From NCBI GenBank assembly GCA_020073615.1, contig JAIQEX010000033.1, forward strand, positions 1 to 52,158: DNA of 52,158 nucleotides. Direction: 5' to 3'. Made by a program: the position numbers and the translations under genes. This stretch comes from Terriglobia bacterium. Lineage in GTDB: Bacteria > Acidobacteriota > Terriglobia > Bryobacterales > Bryobacteraceae. Position 1 is the stretch's first letter. Every line of letters starts with the position of its first letter. The notes beneath the pieces were generated by a model. It was not told where the DNA came from and searched no databases. It saw nothing but the letters and a program-made list of their open reading frames with translations. Positions 27,976 to 36,359 of this stretch are shown here, piece after piece.

Positions 27976-28299
27976 ATGGTGCAATTGACCGAAAAAGCGA
28001 TTGGCAAGGTTCGGGAGATCATGACGTCCCAGGAACCCGTGCCCGCCGGACTGCGCATTGCGGTGGTCGGCGGAGGCTGTTCCGGGTTCAGCTACTCGAT
28101 GGCCTTCGAGAACCAGCCCAACATGCTGGACAAGACCTATAACTACGATGGTCTCAAGGTTTTCATCGACCAGGCCAGCCTGCTCTACCTGGACGGCGCC
28201 GAGGTGGATTACGTAGAGACCCTGGAAGGGTCGGGATTCAAGTTCAACAACCCGCAAGTGAAGTCCACCTGCGGCTGCGGCAGTTCCTTCCAGGTGTAG
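27976..28299 (+). CDS. A-type iron-sulfur carrier (IscA/ErpA/HesB-like)
   Basis: The 107-residue protein has the three conserved cysteines of A-type carriers: Cys35 in GGGCSGFSYSM and Cys99/Cys101 in STCGCGSSF. It passes Fe-S clusters to client enzymes. A good ribosome site (GAGGAG) precedes the ATG. It lies 21 bp upstream of the methyltransferase. Sec-containing HesB-like proteins are known in some bacteria, but here all three sites are Cys. Confidence 0.93.
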   Translation: MVQLTEKAIGKVREIMTSQEPVPAGLRIAVVGGGCSGFSYSMAFENQPNMLDKTYNYDGLKVFIDQASLLYLDGAEVDYVETLEGSGFKFNNPQVKSTCGCGSSFQV

Positions 28300-28320
28300 A
28301 GCCCGGCGCGGCTCTTCAGA

Positions 28321-29067
28321 ATGGAGCGCGGACCCGATCTGCGGCAAAGCGTGCTGCGGGCGTATTCCGCCGCCGCGTTGCGCCCGAACGATGCCCATGC
28401 GTTCCCGGTCGGGCGCACGTTTGCCGAGAGCCTCGGATATCCTCCCGAGGTGCTCGCCAGCCTTCCGGCGGCATGCACGGACGCGTTTGCAGGCGTATCC
28501 AATCTTTCCTTGTCCGCGGAAATTCCCCCGGGCCGCGTAATTCTCGATCTGGGTTGCGGCGCCGGTTTGGATTCGCTCATCATGGCCCGCCGCACGGGTC
28601 CGCACGGGACGGTCATCGGAGTGGACTTCAGCTTCCCCATGCTCGCTCGCGCCCGCCACAGTGCGCGCACCGCCGGGATCCCCAATGTGGCGTTCTGCCT
28701 GGCCGCCGCTGAGAATCTGCCGCTGCGAAGCGGGTCCATCGCGGTGGCCATCGCCAACGGCATCTTCAACCTGAATCCCAATCGAACGACGATTTTCCGC
28801 GAGCTGGCGCGGGTATTACAGGAGGATGGCGTGGTCTACTCGTCGGAGCTCGTGCTGCGAGGTCCGCTGCCGCTCGGCCATGCGGGGTCGGAAGCCGACT
28901 GGTTTGCCTGAATCGCCGGCGCCAGGGAAGCGGACGCTTTCCTCGATGAGTTCCGGGCGGCGGGCTTCAAAGAGGCTGCCATGCTGCGCGCCGTGCGCAA
29001 TGCGCGCACCAAGAGTCCGCTCGTCCTGGCCGCCGACGTGTGCGCGCGGAAGGGCTGCCACGCGTAG
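28321..29067 (+). CDS. ArsM/UbiE-like SAM methyltransferase with in-frame TGA, candidate selenoprotein
   Basis: Reading through TGA at 28909-28911 gives 248 residues ending at TAG 29065-29067. The SAM motif LDLGCGAGLDS is at 75-85, VIGVDFS at 98-104, and Cys52 lies in ACTDAFAG. The TGA is codon 197 in DWFA-x-IAGA. In arsenite methyltransferases and relatives this position is the conserved Cys of W-x-x-C-I/V-x-G-A. The 51 codons after it are family-like (DEFRAAGFKEAAML, then C-x4-C near the end). A hairpin with a GGAC loop follows the TGA at SECIS spacing. If TGA is stop, the product is 196 residues and lacks the C-terminal region. Substrate could be arsenite or another metalloid. A nonsense mutation or base error is the main alternative. 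Confidence 0.75.
28924..28943 (+). promoter_or_regulatory. Candidate bacterial SECIS hairpin
   Basis: AGGGAAGC (28924-28931) pairs over 8 bp, with one G-U, with GCTTTCCT (28936-28943) around the loop GGAC. Twenty bases lie between the TGA and the loop. Bacterial SECIS elements, as I recall the search rules, need 16-37 bases, a loop of 3-14 bases with G in its first two positions, and an upper stem of at least 4 bp. All are met. Confidence 0.6.
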
Positions 29068-29193
29068 CATTTCGTATATACAACCTGCCACGATTGGAGC
29101 TCCACGGCCGCCTGGCTTTCCTCGTGTTCCGGCGCTGGCCGAGGCCGGGTGAGAGTGATCACGGCCCGATCGCCGCAAGTAGCTGGACGCAAA

Positions 29194-29553
29194 ATGAAGA
29201 AGAAACTGTTGCCCGCAAAGCTGCCCCTTCCGAAGTTTCCATCCGATGAGGAGGCCGCGGACTACTTCGAGAGCCACTCGGTCGCTAATGCGTGGAATCA
29301 CCTGCCCGAGGCACGTCAGGGCAAACCGTCACCCGCGCTGGCGAAGGAGATCCGCGATCGCCATGTCCGGGCAAAGTCTCCGATCTCGCTTCGTTTGGCC
29401 CCCGAGCAAATCGCCGCGGCGAAGCACATCGCGGCTGCGAAGTCGGTGGGCTACCAGACGCAACTCCGCATGTGGATTGCGGAGGGAATCCGCCGCGAAG
29501 CGAAGCGCGCCCGATCTCCGCGCCCGAGTTTCGTAAACGAGTCGAATTCCTGA
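29194..29553 (+). CDS. CopG-family antitoxin (PF12441-like), no adjacent intact toxin
   Basis: The 119-residue protein contains SDEEAADYFESHSVANAW and later ISLRLAPEQIAAAKHIAAAK then GYQTQLRMWIAEGIR, the typical layout of CopG antitoxins paired with BrnT- or HigB-like toxins. ATG 29194 is preferred to 29149. The in-frame sequence just upstream reads RVRVITARSPQVAGRK, which resembles the last residues of BrnT toxins (RVISAR-x6-ER). That may be a toxin scar, but the evidence is thin. No toxin gene follows before the TonB receptor at 29625. Confidence 0.7.
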   Translation: MKKKLLPAKLPLPKFPSDEEAADYFESHSVANAWNHLPEARQGKPSPALAKEIRDRHVRAKSPISLRLAPEQIAAAKHIAAAKSVGYQTQLRMWIAEGIRREAKRARSPRPSFVNESNS

Positions 29554-29624
29554 TTCACCGCGGAGCCGCGTTCTCCGCGGCTCTCTGGTGAGTTGGAAAC
29601 TGGTTGCTCTGCGCCTCATCCTCG

Positions 29625-32600
29625 CTAAAAGTAAAGCCGCAGCGAAAGCTGCAGGTTGCGCTCCCCGCCTCCTACGCCGCCGCCCTTGGTGGTCACTTTC
29701 CCGAACGTGGAGCTGGTGGGGTTGAAATTCACCCCGCCGCCCGAGCCGCCGCCCAGGTTCGGGTGGTTGATGAAGTTGAAGGCCTCGGCGCGGAACTGCA
29801 AGCCGGTCCGCTCGTTGATCGGGAATCTCTTGAACAGGCCCAGATTCCAGTTCATGAACCCCGGCTGGTAGATGAGATCGCGCACGTTCTGCGTGGTGTT
29901 GAACGTGCCCGCCGCGGGCTGCGTGAAGATGCTCGAACCGTCGGCGTTCTTGACCGCGAACCACTGGTTGGGATCTTTGGCGCCGTTGGCGGCAAACTGG
30001 CCCAGCACGCCCGGATTGCCGTTCACCATCCAGAATTGGCCGGCGTTGCCGCAGCCCATGCTGCCATCGTTGGGGCCCGCGCCCGCGAAATCGTTATTAG
30101 AGCCGACCCCGCAGGGCAGCCCGGTCTGAAACTGGGTCAGCCCGCTGATCTGCCAGCCGCCCAGCGCCTTGCTGGCCAGGTTCGACTGGCCGCGGAAGAA
30201 CGGCAGATCGTACACGTAGTTGATCACCATGATGTGCCGCGCGTCGAACTCCGACGGCCCCCACAGGTTGTGCGCGTTGTAGGTGTCGGGGATGATGTCG
30301 CGCTGGTTGGAGCCGTCGTCCATGCTCCGGGCGAAGGTGTAGCTGGCGCCGAACAGCAGGCCGCCCGAGAAACGGCGGTTCCAGGTCAACTGCAGGGAGT
30401 TGTAGCGCGAGCTGGCGACGTTGTCGGTTTCGCGGATGGAGTTGTAGCCTTTGAACGGACGCAGGGCATCGATATTCACTCCGGGATTGGCCTGCTCGGT
30501 GCCCGCCAGCGGCTGGTTGATATCGGCTTCGCGCTGCAGGTGCAGGCCGCGGCGGCCCACATACGCCACCGTGACCACGGACTTCAAGCCCACCTCGCGC
30601 TGCACCGTGAAGTTCCAGTTCCAGGCTTCCGGATTCTGGAACGCCCGGCTCTGCGTAGTCACCGTCAGAGGAACGTTGTTCACCGAACTCCCTCCGGGAT
30701 TATCCACGTTGCCGAAGGAGACGTTGGCCGTCGGCTGGAAGGGCGGGTTGCCGCCGAGAAAGACCGAGTCGCTCACCCCCAGGCGCGTGAAGAATCGTCC
30801 GGCGCCGGCCCGTATCACGGTCTTGCCGTTGAGTTGATAGGCGATGCCCACGCGCGGCTGCACGTCGCCCCACTGGATGTCCGAGTAGTGGCTGTTGACG
30901 CCGCGAAACAGATTATTGAACTGGCCGGAATCGGCCTCCGGGAAACGGCCCTTGGCGGAAGCCGGAAATCCGCTTCCGGGAATGACCATCCCGTTGAAGG
31001 GATCGCCCGAGCCGGGAATCACCAGCCCGGTCTTGGGGTCCACGCTCACGGCATTGGCCGGATTGTAGAAGGCGGGGTCGAAGACGATCATGTTGCGCCA
31101 CAGCGCGCTGTAGGGCACGATCACGGTGTAGCGCACGCCGAGGTCGAGGTGCAGTTTGGGATTCACCTTCCAGGAGTCCTGCGCGAAGCCTTCAAACATG
31201 CTGCCGCGGAAGATGGTGTAGGCGCGATGGCCGATTTCCGAATAGGTGTCGAACAGACCCAGGGCGGCGTTGGCGACAGCGGAGCCGGAGGTGGGGAAGC
31301 CCGACCGGTTATCGGTGAAGCTGAACTGGCCATTCTGATTGTTGGTGCAGGTGGGGCAGGCGCTGACGTTGATCTCGTCGTTGTCGTTTTCCCCCGAGCG
31401 CTCATACAGGGCGCCGAACTTCAACGTGTGGCTGCCATGCACCCAGGTGAAGCTGTCCGACATGTCGTAGATGGGGCCCGCGGAGTGCGAAGGGTACGGG
31501 CCGCCGTTCAGGGCCGAAAAGGGAGACATGTTCACGGTCGGGATGCGCGTCGGAATCAGCTTCCCCTGCGGAAAAATGTACGGGTAGTTGATGCCCGCCT
31601 GTGTGCGGTCGAAGAAATTCGCCTGATCCACCGGGATGTACACGTCGTCCAGGCTGGCGGTGAGCAGCACCTCGTTCACCTTGTTGGGGCTGATGGTCCA
31701 CACGTAGTCGAGCGAATTGGTCTGGTTGGGGCGGTTGAAAAACTTGGGCGTGCGGTCGCTGTTGCCGTCGAGCGGCTGGTATTCCAGGTACGTGTAATTC
31801 ATCCGCCGGAACTGCAGGCGCTGCTTGTCGGTCAGGTTCATGTCCGCGGCCAGCGTGTCCTTGCGCTGGTTCTGCGTGTGCAATTTCGCCGCGAACCAGT
31901 TGCCGTTGCCGCCGATGGGGACGGCCAGGTTGGGCACCGGATAGGCGTTGAGGATGCCGATGCCGTTCTTGCTTTGCTGCGGGAAGGGAATGACGTTGCC
32001 CACGAACGGATTGCCCGTGGCGGGATCCTTGATCACCACCGTCTTGCCATAGAAGATGTTGCCCGGATCGAGCAGTTCGCTGAAATCGCCGGTCCGCATT
32101 TTGAGCGATGGAACGGTCAGCAAACCGGCGCCGCCTACCGACGATCCCGACTCGGTGAAGTGATACCGCACCCACTCCTGCCCCCAGTACCAGAAAAACT
32201 TGGTCTTGTCGTGATTCAGCTTCCCGGGAATATAGAACGGCCCGCCCACGTTGTATCCGAACTGGTTGTAGTGGATGGGCGCCGCCGAAGAGGTCACCGG
32301 GTTGTTGTTGCGCGACCAGGTATTGGCGTCCAAATCGGTGTTGCGCAGGTACTCGAAAGCCGCGCCGTGGAACTGTTGTGTGCCGCTGCGGGTGAGGATG
32401 CGAATTTGCGCGCCCGACGATCGGCCGTATTCCGCGGCGTAATCGGCAGTGAGGATCTGCACTTCCTGTGTAGAATCCACGTCCGCCGCGCCCAGGCTGG
32501 TGCCGTTGGAGCGGGTGCGCGTGGCCGGCGCGCCATCGTAGGTGATCAGGTTCTCGGGATTGCGCGAGCCGTTGAAGTTCGACGGGCCCTGGCTGAAGTT

Positions 32601-33122
32601 GAAACTGAGGGCCGATGCCGTGCCGCCGCGCGCTCCGGGCACCAGTCCCGCGAGACCGATGGGGTTGCGCCCGTTCAGCTCCAGCATGTCGATCTGCTGG
32701 CGGGTGACCAGGGCGTTGACCGCGGCCGATTCCGATTGCAGCGGTGGCGCGCTGGCCGACACCTCCACCGTTTCCGTGGCGGCCCCGACCGTGAGCACGG
32801 CGTCGATGGTCAGAGCCGCGCTGGGGTCGAGCTTGTTGTCCGTGGCCTCATACTTCTTGAAGCCCACCGCCTCCACCGACATGGTGTAGAGTCCCGGCGG
32901 AACATTGGTAATCGCGTAGTAACCCGATTCGTTGGTCACAGTCTGGCGTTCCAGACCGGACTGGTTGCGGACCGCCACCCTGGCTTTCGGCACGGTGGCG
33001 CCGCTTTGATCTTTCACAAAGCCGGAAATCGAGCCGAGGTCCGACTGGGCCGGGGCGAGACTGGCGCAGAGCAATACGAGGAGCGCAGGCAGCGCTGCCC
33101 GCAGGGAACGTAGCTGATCCAT
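29625..33122 (-). CDS. TonB-dependent receptor-like outer-membrane protein with carboxypeptidase-regulatory domain
   Basis: The 1165-residue protein starts at ATG 33122 with GGAGGAATT before it. It has a signal peptide (LPALLVLLCASLAPAQ), a CarboxypepD_reg domain (residues about 28-110, ISGFVKDQSGATVPKARVAV, then NESGYYAITNVPPGLYTMSV), a plug domain (about 125-230, NPENLITYDGAPATRT) and a long beta-barrel ending in the outer-membrane signal LSLRLYF. Acidobacteria have many such Oar-like receptors thought to import glycans or peptides. There is no SusD partner, so the ligand is unknown. The start lies in a 496-bp gap containing hairpin repeats. Confidence 0.9.
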   Translation of the reverse strand: MDQLRSLRAALPALLVLLCASLAPAQSDLGSISGFVKDQSGATVPKARVAVRNQSGLERQTVTNESGYYAITNVPPGLYTMSVEAVGFKKYEATDNKLDPSAALTIDAVLTVGAATETVEVSASAPPLQSESAAVNALVTRQQIDMLELNGRNPIGLAGLVPGARGGTASALSFNFSQGPSNFNGSRNPENLITYDGAPATRTRSNGTSLGAADVDSTQEVQILTADYAAEYGRSSGAQIRILTRSGTQQFHGAAFEYLRNTDLDANTWSRNNNPVTSSAAPIHYNQFGYNVGGPFYIPGKLNHDKTKFFWYWGQEWVRYHFTESGSSVGGAGLLTVPSLKMRTGDFSELLDPGNIFYGKTVVIKDPATGNPFVGNVIPFPQQSKNGIGILNAYPVPNLAVPIGGNGNWFAAKLHTQNQRKDTLAADMNLTDKQRLQFRRMNYTYLEYQPLDGNSDRTPKFFNRPNQTNSLDYVWTISPNKVNEVLLTASLDDVYIPVDQANFFDRTQAGINYPYIFPQGKLIPTRIPTVNMSPFSALNGGPYPSHSAGPIYDMSDSFTWVHGSHTLKFGALYERSGENDNDEINVSACPTCTNNQNGQFSFTDNRSGFPTSGSAVANAALGLFDTYSEIGHRAYTIFRGSMFEGFAQDSWKVNPKLHLDLGVRYTVIVPYSALWRNMIVFDPAFYNPANAVSVDPKTGLVIPGSGDPFNGMVIPGSGFPASAKGRFPEADSGQFNNLFRGVNSHYSDIQWGDVQPRVGIAYQLNGKTVIRAGAGRFFTRLGVSDSVFLGGNPPFQPTANVSFGNVDNPGGSSVNNVPLTVTTQSRAFQNPEAWNWNFTVQREVGLKSVVTVAYVGRRGLHLQREADINQPLAGTEQANPGVNIDALRPFKGYNSIRETDNVASSRYNSLQLTWNRRFSGGLLFGASYTFARSMDDGSNQRDIIPDTYNAHNLWGPSEFDARHIMVINYVYDLPFFRGQSNLASKALGGWQISGLTQFQTGLPCGVGSNNDFAGAGPNDGSMGCGNAGQFWMVNGNPGVLGQFAANGAKDPNQWFAVKNADGSSIFTQPAAGTFNTTQNVRDLIYQPGFMNWNLGLFKRFPINERTGLQFRAEAFNFINHPNLGGGSGGGVNFNPTSSTFGKVTTKGGGVGGGERNLQLSLRLYF

Positions 33123-33618
33123 GGTAATTCCTCCACCCTTGTGGTTGGGATTGTATTTCCGAAAGGGGGGCGGCGCAAACAAATTCTTTACGCGTTCGTT
33201 TGAATCCGTACAGTAGCGGGAGTGGAAGGGCGGCCCCCCTGGTCCGCGCGGGTCCCCTGGACCGCTCTTCGCTCGAACCGAAAAAGCCGGCCAGGGGGCC
33301 GGCTGCGGACCGGGCATGGGCGTTAATTAAGATAAGGCCGGCGACGCGGATTGAGTTTGGGCGCGCAAAGTTTCCTCCTCGATCCCGACTCCCCCAGGGG
33401 TTTGGGCGCCCACTGCTGCGGAATACTGGGCACTTCCGGGCAACGCTCTTCCGGGCCTTAGCGGAAATTTACGGCGCGGGCGCTTTAGAGCGTGTGGGAC
33501 GCGCTCCCCGCTCAAGAAAAGTGAAAGCGAGAACGCCGCCATGCCCCCGTAGTGGAGTACGTGGCCACATCATGGAGGGTCGATGGCGCTAAACTAGCAA
33601 CGAGGGTAGGAGGCCATC
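33123..33618. other. 496-bp gap with REP-like hairpins, no gene
   Basis: The gap separates the receptor from the mazE-like gene. It holds GC-rich palindromes between 33230 and 33312, one of which is shared with 39376-39405. GGTCC-CCT-GGACC near 33250 is a sequence relative. The frames present have neither ribosome sites nor family character. Confidence 0.55.
33282..33311 (+). repeat. REP-like hairpin repeat, copy 1
   Basis: A 30-bp sequence containing GCCGGCC-AGGG-GGCCGGC (33286-33303) followed by TGCGGACC. It is identical to 39376-39405 in the same orientation. Both copies lie in intergenic DNA next to the two TonB receptor genes. Confidence 0.7.
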
Positions 33619-33912
33619 GTGGACATATTGGCGGAGAAACTGGACGCCCGGTTGCGCTCGTGGAGGCCGGAGACGGCGGCAGAGGCCAGAGAGCGCATCA
33701 TGGAAGTGATAGAACTCGCCGATCAGGACCTTCTTGATGTCGCGCGCTCGCGCATCGCCGAACAGGAGGTCCTCGACCTGCTTGATGAGCCCCCCAGCCC
33801 GGTGAGATCTGGCTGGCAGACCTGGGACTCGCTGCCAAGACGCGTCCCGTCGTCATTGTTTCCCGCCAGGATCCCAACCCGCCGCGATCTCTCGTCTTAT
33901 ACGTGCCTCTGA
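33619..33912 (+). CDS. MazE-like antitoxin, frameshifted at its C-terminus
   Basis: It starts at GTG 33619 with AGGAGG seven bases upstream. The first 57 residues (VDILAEKLDARLRSWRPETA, then EARERIMEVIELADQDLLDV and LDLLDEP) look like a compact helical antitoxin encoded before a MazF/PemK toxin. As the sequence stands, the frame continues 40 odd residues inside the mazF region to 33912. Removing one C from the C6 run at 33790-33795 would end it as DEPPAR-stop, overlapping an ATG that opens the toxin frame. The antitoxin body should still be made. Confidence 0.65.
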   Translation: MDILAEKLDARLRSWRPETAAEARERIMEVIELADQDLLDVARSRIAEQEVLDLLDEPPSPVRSGWQTWDSLPRRVPSSLFPARIPTRRDLSSYTCL

Positions 33913-34118
33913 CGACTCAGCGGAGGAACAGCCCATATGAGGTACCGCTGCCGCGGCTTCCGTTCCTTGATCGTGAATCAGTCGCCAACGTTCAAGGATT
34001 AGGATCTCTACCAGCGGTGCGCCTTGAACGCAAGATTGGCAGGCTTTCCGCAGAGATACTGGAGCGGCTGAAGGGCGCGCTGGCCTTTGCCCTGGATCTT
34101 GAACGGGCTCCGGAATGA
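33785..34118 (+). pseudogene. MazF/PemK-like toxin disrupted by a 1-base frameshift
   Basis: From 33804 the frame reads GEIWLADLGLAAKTRPVVIV, then VLYVPLTTQ and PRLPFLDRESVANVQG, ending RLSAEILERLKGALAFALDL. These are the SH3-like barrel motifs of MazF mRNA interferases. The frame has no start codon: a stop (33786-33788) lies six codons upstream. The ATG at 33785 is one base out of register because of six C residues at 33790-33795; five would restore MSPQPGEIWLAD. This is a real inactivation, a phase-variable tract, or a sequencing error. Confidence 0.75.
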
Positions 34119-34149
34119 TCGCTACCCGATCCGCCTTATCTTAATTAGT

Positions 34150-34329
34150 TTAATTAAATATCTTGGCCAACTCCAGGAAAGGAAGGCAAACCTCTTTTTC
34201 GAATCGGGATCGACTCTTGCATAGGTTGCCCAGGCTGTAGGCGAGGGCCTTAAGGACAACGAGTTCGGCAACGAGGTTCGCATCAGCACGAATAATGTCC
34301 TTGCGTATTTGATCTTCTGGCTGGTCCAT
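34150..34329 (-). CDS. Possible small helical protein
   Basis: A 59-residue frame starts MDQPEDQIRKDIIRADANLV and continues AELVVLKALAYSLGNLCKSR. Its composition looks protein-like and helical, and GC is lower than the window average. It overlaps the start of the plus-strand ORF at 34309. Only one of the two annotations may be right. No family is recognised. Confidence 0.3.
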   Translation of the reverse strand: MDQPEDQIRKDIIRADANLVAELVVLKALAYSLGNLCKSRSRFEKEVCLPFLELAKIFN

Positions 34330-34968
34330 GGTATCCGATGTTCCCTTTTTCCATGGGGCCCGCCGGAGAAACAGTACGGAGCGGTGTTTGGACGAGTCAA
34401 CGAGTTGGTTCCCGAGAAGCGGATCCCATCCTTCCCGCCTGCCCCATTGACCCCGCGGGACCGAGAAGCCATCGATTGTCTTCTGGGCGATTACTATAGC
34501 CCAGCAAAGTGGCCCCGTCCAACCCTCCTGCTCGGCGCGCTCTCGGGGCTCCAATTAACGAGGGATGCGAAGGCCTTTAACTGCCTCGGCCCTCATGTTG
34601 GCTCACCGCGAAATAAAATGTTCAAGCGGTTCATGTATGCGACAGCCCATCCCGTGATGCTCTTTATGACTGCCGCCAAGATTGACTGCCCAGTAATACC
34701 AGAGCACTGCCATTTCATCCTAGACCAGGAGGGTGGCGACGACCCTGCTTCGGCTGAGCATTTCCTTGAATGGGGAAAGTTTTATAAGGAGCGGCCTGTT
34801 GCTTTCTGTGTCGGGTGCGTAAGGTCAGAAAGCGCGAAAACAGCGAAGAGATTCGAGGAAATGGGATTCAGGATTGTCGGCGCTCAACACAAGACGGATT
34901 ATACAGCCTTCATCGCGAGGAATCAAAAGTTCATCTACGAGCTCGAACAGGGCATGGATATTGGGTAG
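34309..34968 (+). CDS. Unknown protein in low-GC accessory patch
   Basis: The 219-residue frame opens at TTG 34309; GTG 34384 is another possible start. Features include RPTLLLGALSGLQLTRDA, a His/Cys cluster (EHCHFILDQEGGDD) and a C-terminal region FEEMGFRIVGAQHKTDYTAF. I do not recognise it. A weak resemblance to DUF3800-type proteins (a central acidic F-I-x-D-x-E motif) is noted but not proven. Codon and base use are less GC-rich than in flanking genes, which suggests acquisition. It sits directly before the broken radical SAM remnant. Confidence 0.5.
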   Translation: MIFWLVHGIRCSLFPWGPPEKQYGAVFGRVNELVPEKRIPSFPPAPLTPRDREAIDCLLGDYYSPAKWPRPTLLLGALSGLQLTRDAKAFNCLGPHVGSPRNKMFKRFMYATAHPVMLFMTAAKIDCPVIPEHCHFILDQEGGDDPASAEHFLEWGKFYKERPVAFCVGCVRSESAKTAKRFEEMGFRIVGAQHKTDYTAFIARNQKFIYELEQGMDIG

Positions 34969-35077
34969 TAATAGGCCTATCGGCGAAACCGGCACTTTCA
35001 ATGCGTCGCGCAACTCAAGTGCTGGAAGACCGTTCTGCGGGCGGATGCCTTCGCCGGCAAATAATTGGTCAGCGGAA

Positions 35078-35293
35078 TCTTGGGCCCGGCACGAGCGCGA
35101 ATTTCCCCGGCTGGCCGCGCGCTACCGCGAACTCTACGCTCGCGGCGCGCACCTGGGCAGGGGATACAAGGACGAACTGCGCGCGCGCGTGGTGCGGATT
35201 CGCGAACGGTACGGCCTGGCCTCGGGCGCCATCGAGTACCGCCCCGAATTGTGGGAGGGCGAGGAGCAGGGAGAGCTGTTTCCGCTACAGTGA
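35078..35293 (+). pseudogene. C-terminal remnant of a radical SAM (spore-photolyase-like/Rv2578c-type) gene
   Basis: The frame SWARHEREFPRLAARYRELY, then ARGAHLGRGYKDELRARVVR and IRERYGLASG, matches the C-terminal tail found in SPL-like radical SAM proteins (E-F-P-x-L-A-x-R-Y-x-x-L-Y-x-R-G-x-Y). The catalytic CxxxCxxC half is absent. Upstream of about 35070 the frame is unrelated low-GC sequence. The stop is 7 bp from the queA start, so the full gene once preceded queA. The deletion or replacement boundary lies near 35070. Confidence 0.65.
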
Positions 35294-35300
35294 AGGCGGG

Positions 35301-36359
35301 ATGGATCTCGCCCGCTTCGAATACCATCTGCCGGAAGAGCTGATCGCCCAGGAGCCCCCGCCCGATCGTGCCGGCGCGCGCATGTTGGTGCTCGACCGCG
35401 CACATACCCGCTGGGAGGACCGGTGGTTCCGCGATTTCCCCGAGTTTCTGCGCGCGGGCGATTGCCTCGTGCTGAACGATTCGCGCGTGTTCCCGGCGCG
35501 GCTGTTCGGGCGTCGCGCCGGGGTGCATGCCCTGCCCATCGGCAAGAAGAATCCCAAGCGGCGCGAATACCTGGGCGGCGAAGTCGAAGTCTTCCTGCTG
35601 CGGCCGGTGGACCCCGGCGGCCGGGACTGGGAGGCGCTCGTGCGGCCGGGCCGGAAGATGCAGACCGGAGAGCGTATCAGCTTTGCGGGCGGTCTCGAAG
35701 GCGAGATCGTGGCGCGCGGCGAGTTCGGAGAGCGCACCATCCGGTTCGCGGGCGAGGGCGACCTCTTCGCCGAGTTCGAGAGAATCGGGCATGTGCCCCT
35801 TCCGCCCTACATCAAGCGCCGCGACCAGCCCGCCGACCGCGACCGCTACCAGACCGTCTTCGCGCGCGAGAAGGGCTCCGTGGCCGCGCCCACTGCCGGC
35901 CTGCACTTCACACCGGAGATCCTCGCCCAGTGTCGCGCGCGCGGCGCGGAGGTGGCCTGCGTCACGCTGCACGTGGGCCTCGGGACGTTTCAGCCCCTCC
36001 ACACGGACCAGGTGGAGCAGGCCAAACTGCACGCCGAGCCATACCACATCGCCGCGGAGGACGCCGCGAAAATGCGCGCGGCCGGGCGCCTGGTGGCCGT
36101 GGGCACCACCGCCGTGCGCACCATCGAAACCGCGCACGCCACCGGCCACCTGAGCGGCGAAACCGATATCTTCATCTATCCGGGATTCCAGTTCCGCGCC
36201 GCCGGCGCCCTGCTCACCAATTTCCATCTGCCCCGCACCAGCCTGCTGCTACTGGTGTGCGCGTTCGCGGGCACCGAGCTCGCGCTGGCCGCATACCGGC
36301 ACGCGGTGGAAGCCCGATACCGGTTCTACTCCTACGGCGACTGCATGCTAATTCTGTGA
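35301..36359 (+). CDS. queA: S-adenosylmethionine:tRNA ribosyltransferase-isomerase
   Basis: QueA adds the epoxycyclopentane ring to 7-aminomethyl-7-deazaguanine at tRNA position 34, a late step of queuosine formation. The 352-residue protein has [76 protein letters not shown] and [16 protein letters not shown], all diagnostic. ATG 35301 has GAAGGCGGG before it. Its 3' end overlaps the convergent ilvD by 12 bp. Confidence 0.97.
   Translation: MDLARFEYHLPEELIAQEPPPDRAGARMLVLDRAHTRWEDRWFRDFPEFLRAGDCLVLNDSRVFPARLFGRRAGVHALPIGKKNPKRREYLGGEVEVFLLRPVDPGGRDWEALVRPGRKMQTGERISFAGGLEGEIVARGEFGERTIRFAGEGDLFAEFERIGHVPLPPYIKRRDQPADRDRYQTVFAREKGSVAAPTAGLHFTPEILAQCRARGAEVACVTLHVGLGTFQPLHTDQVEQAKLHAEPYHIAAEDAAKMRAAGRLVAVGTTAVRTIETAHATGHLSGETDIFIYPGFQFRAAGALLTNFHLPRTSLLLLVCAFAGTELALAAYRHAVEARYRFYSYGDCMLIL

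Noticed and set aside
27976-28299. Sec-containing HesB-like protein
   Set aside because: All three conserved positions are encoded by Cys codons and the frame has a normal stop.
29604-33113. 1169-residue open frame on the plus strand
   Set aside because: It runs antisense to the TonB receptor, whose domains, signal peptide and ribosome site are clear. The shadow has only low-complexity His/Val/Arg text.
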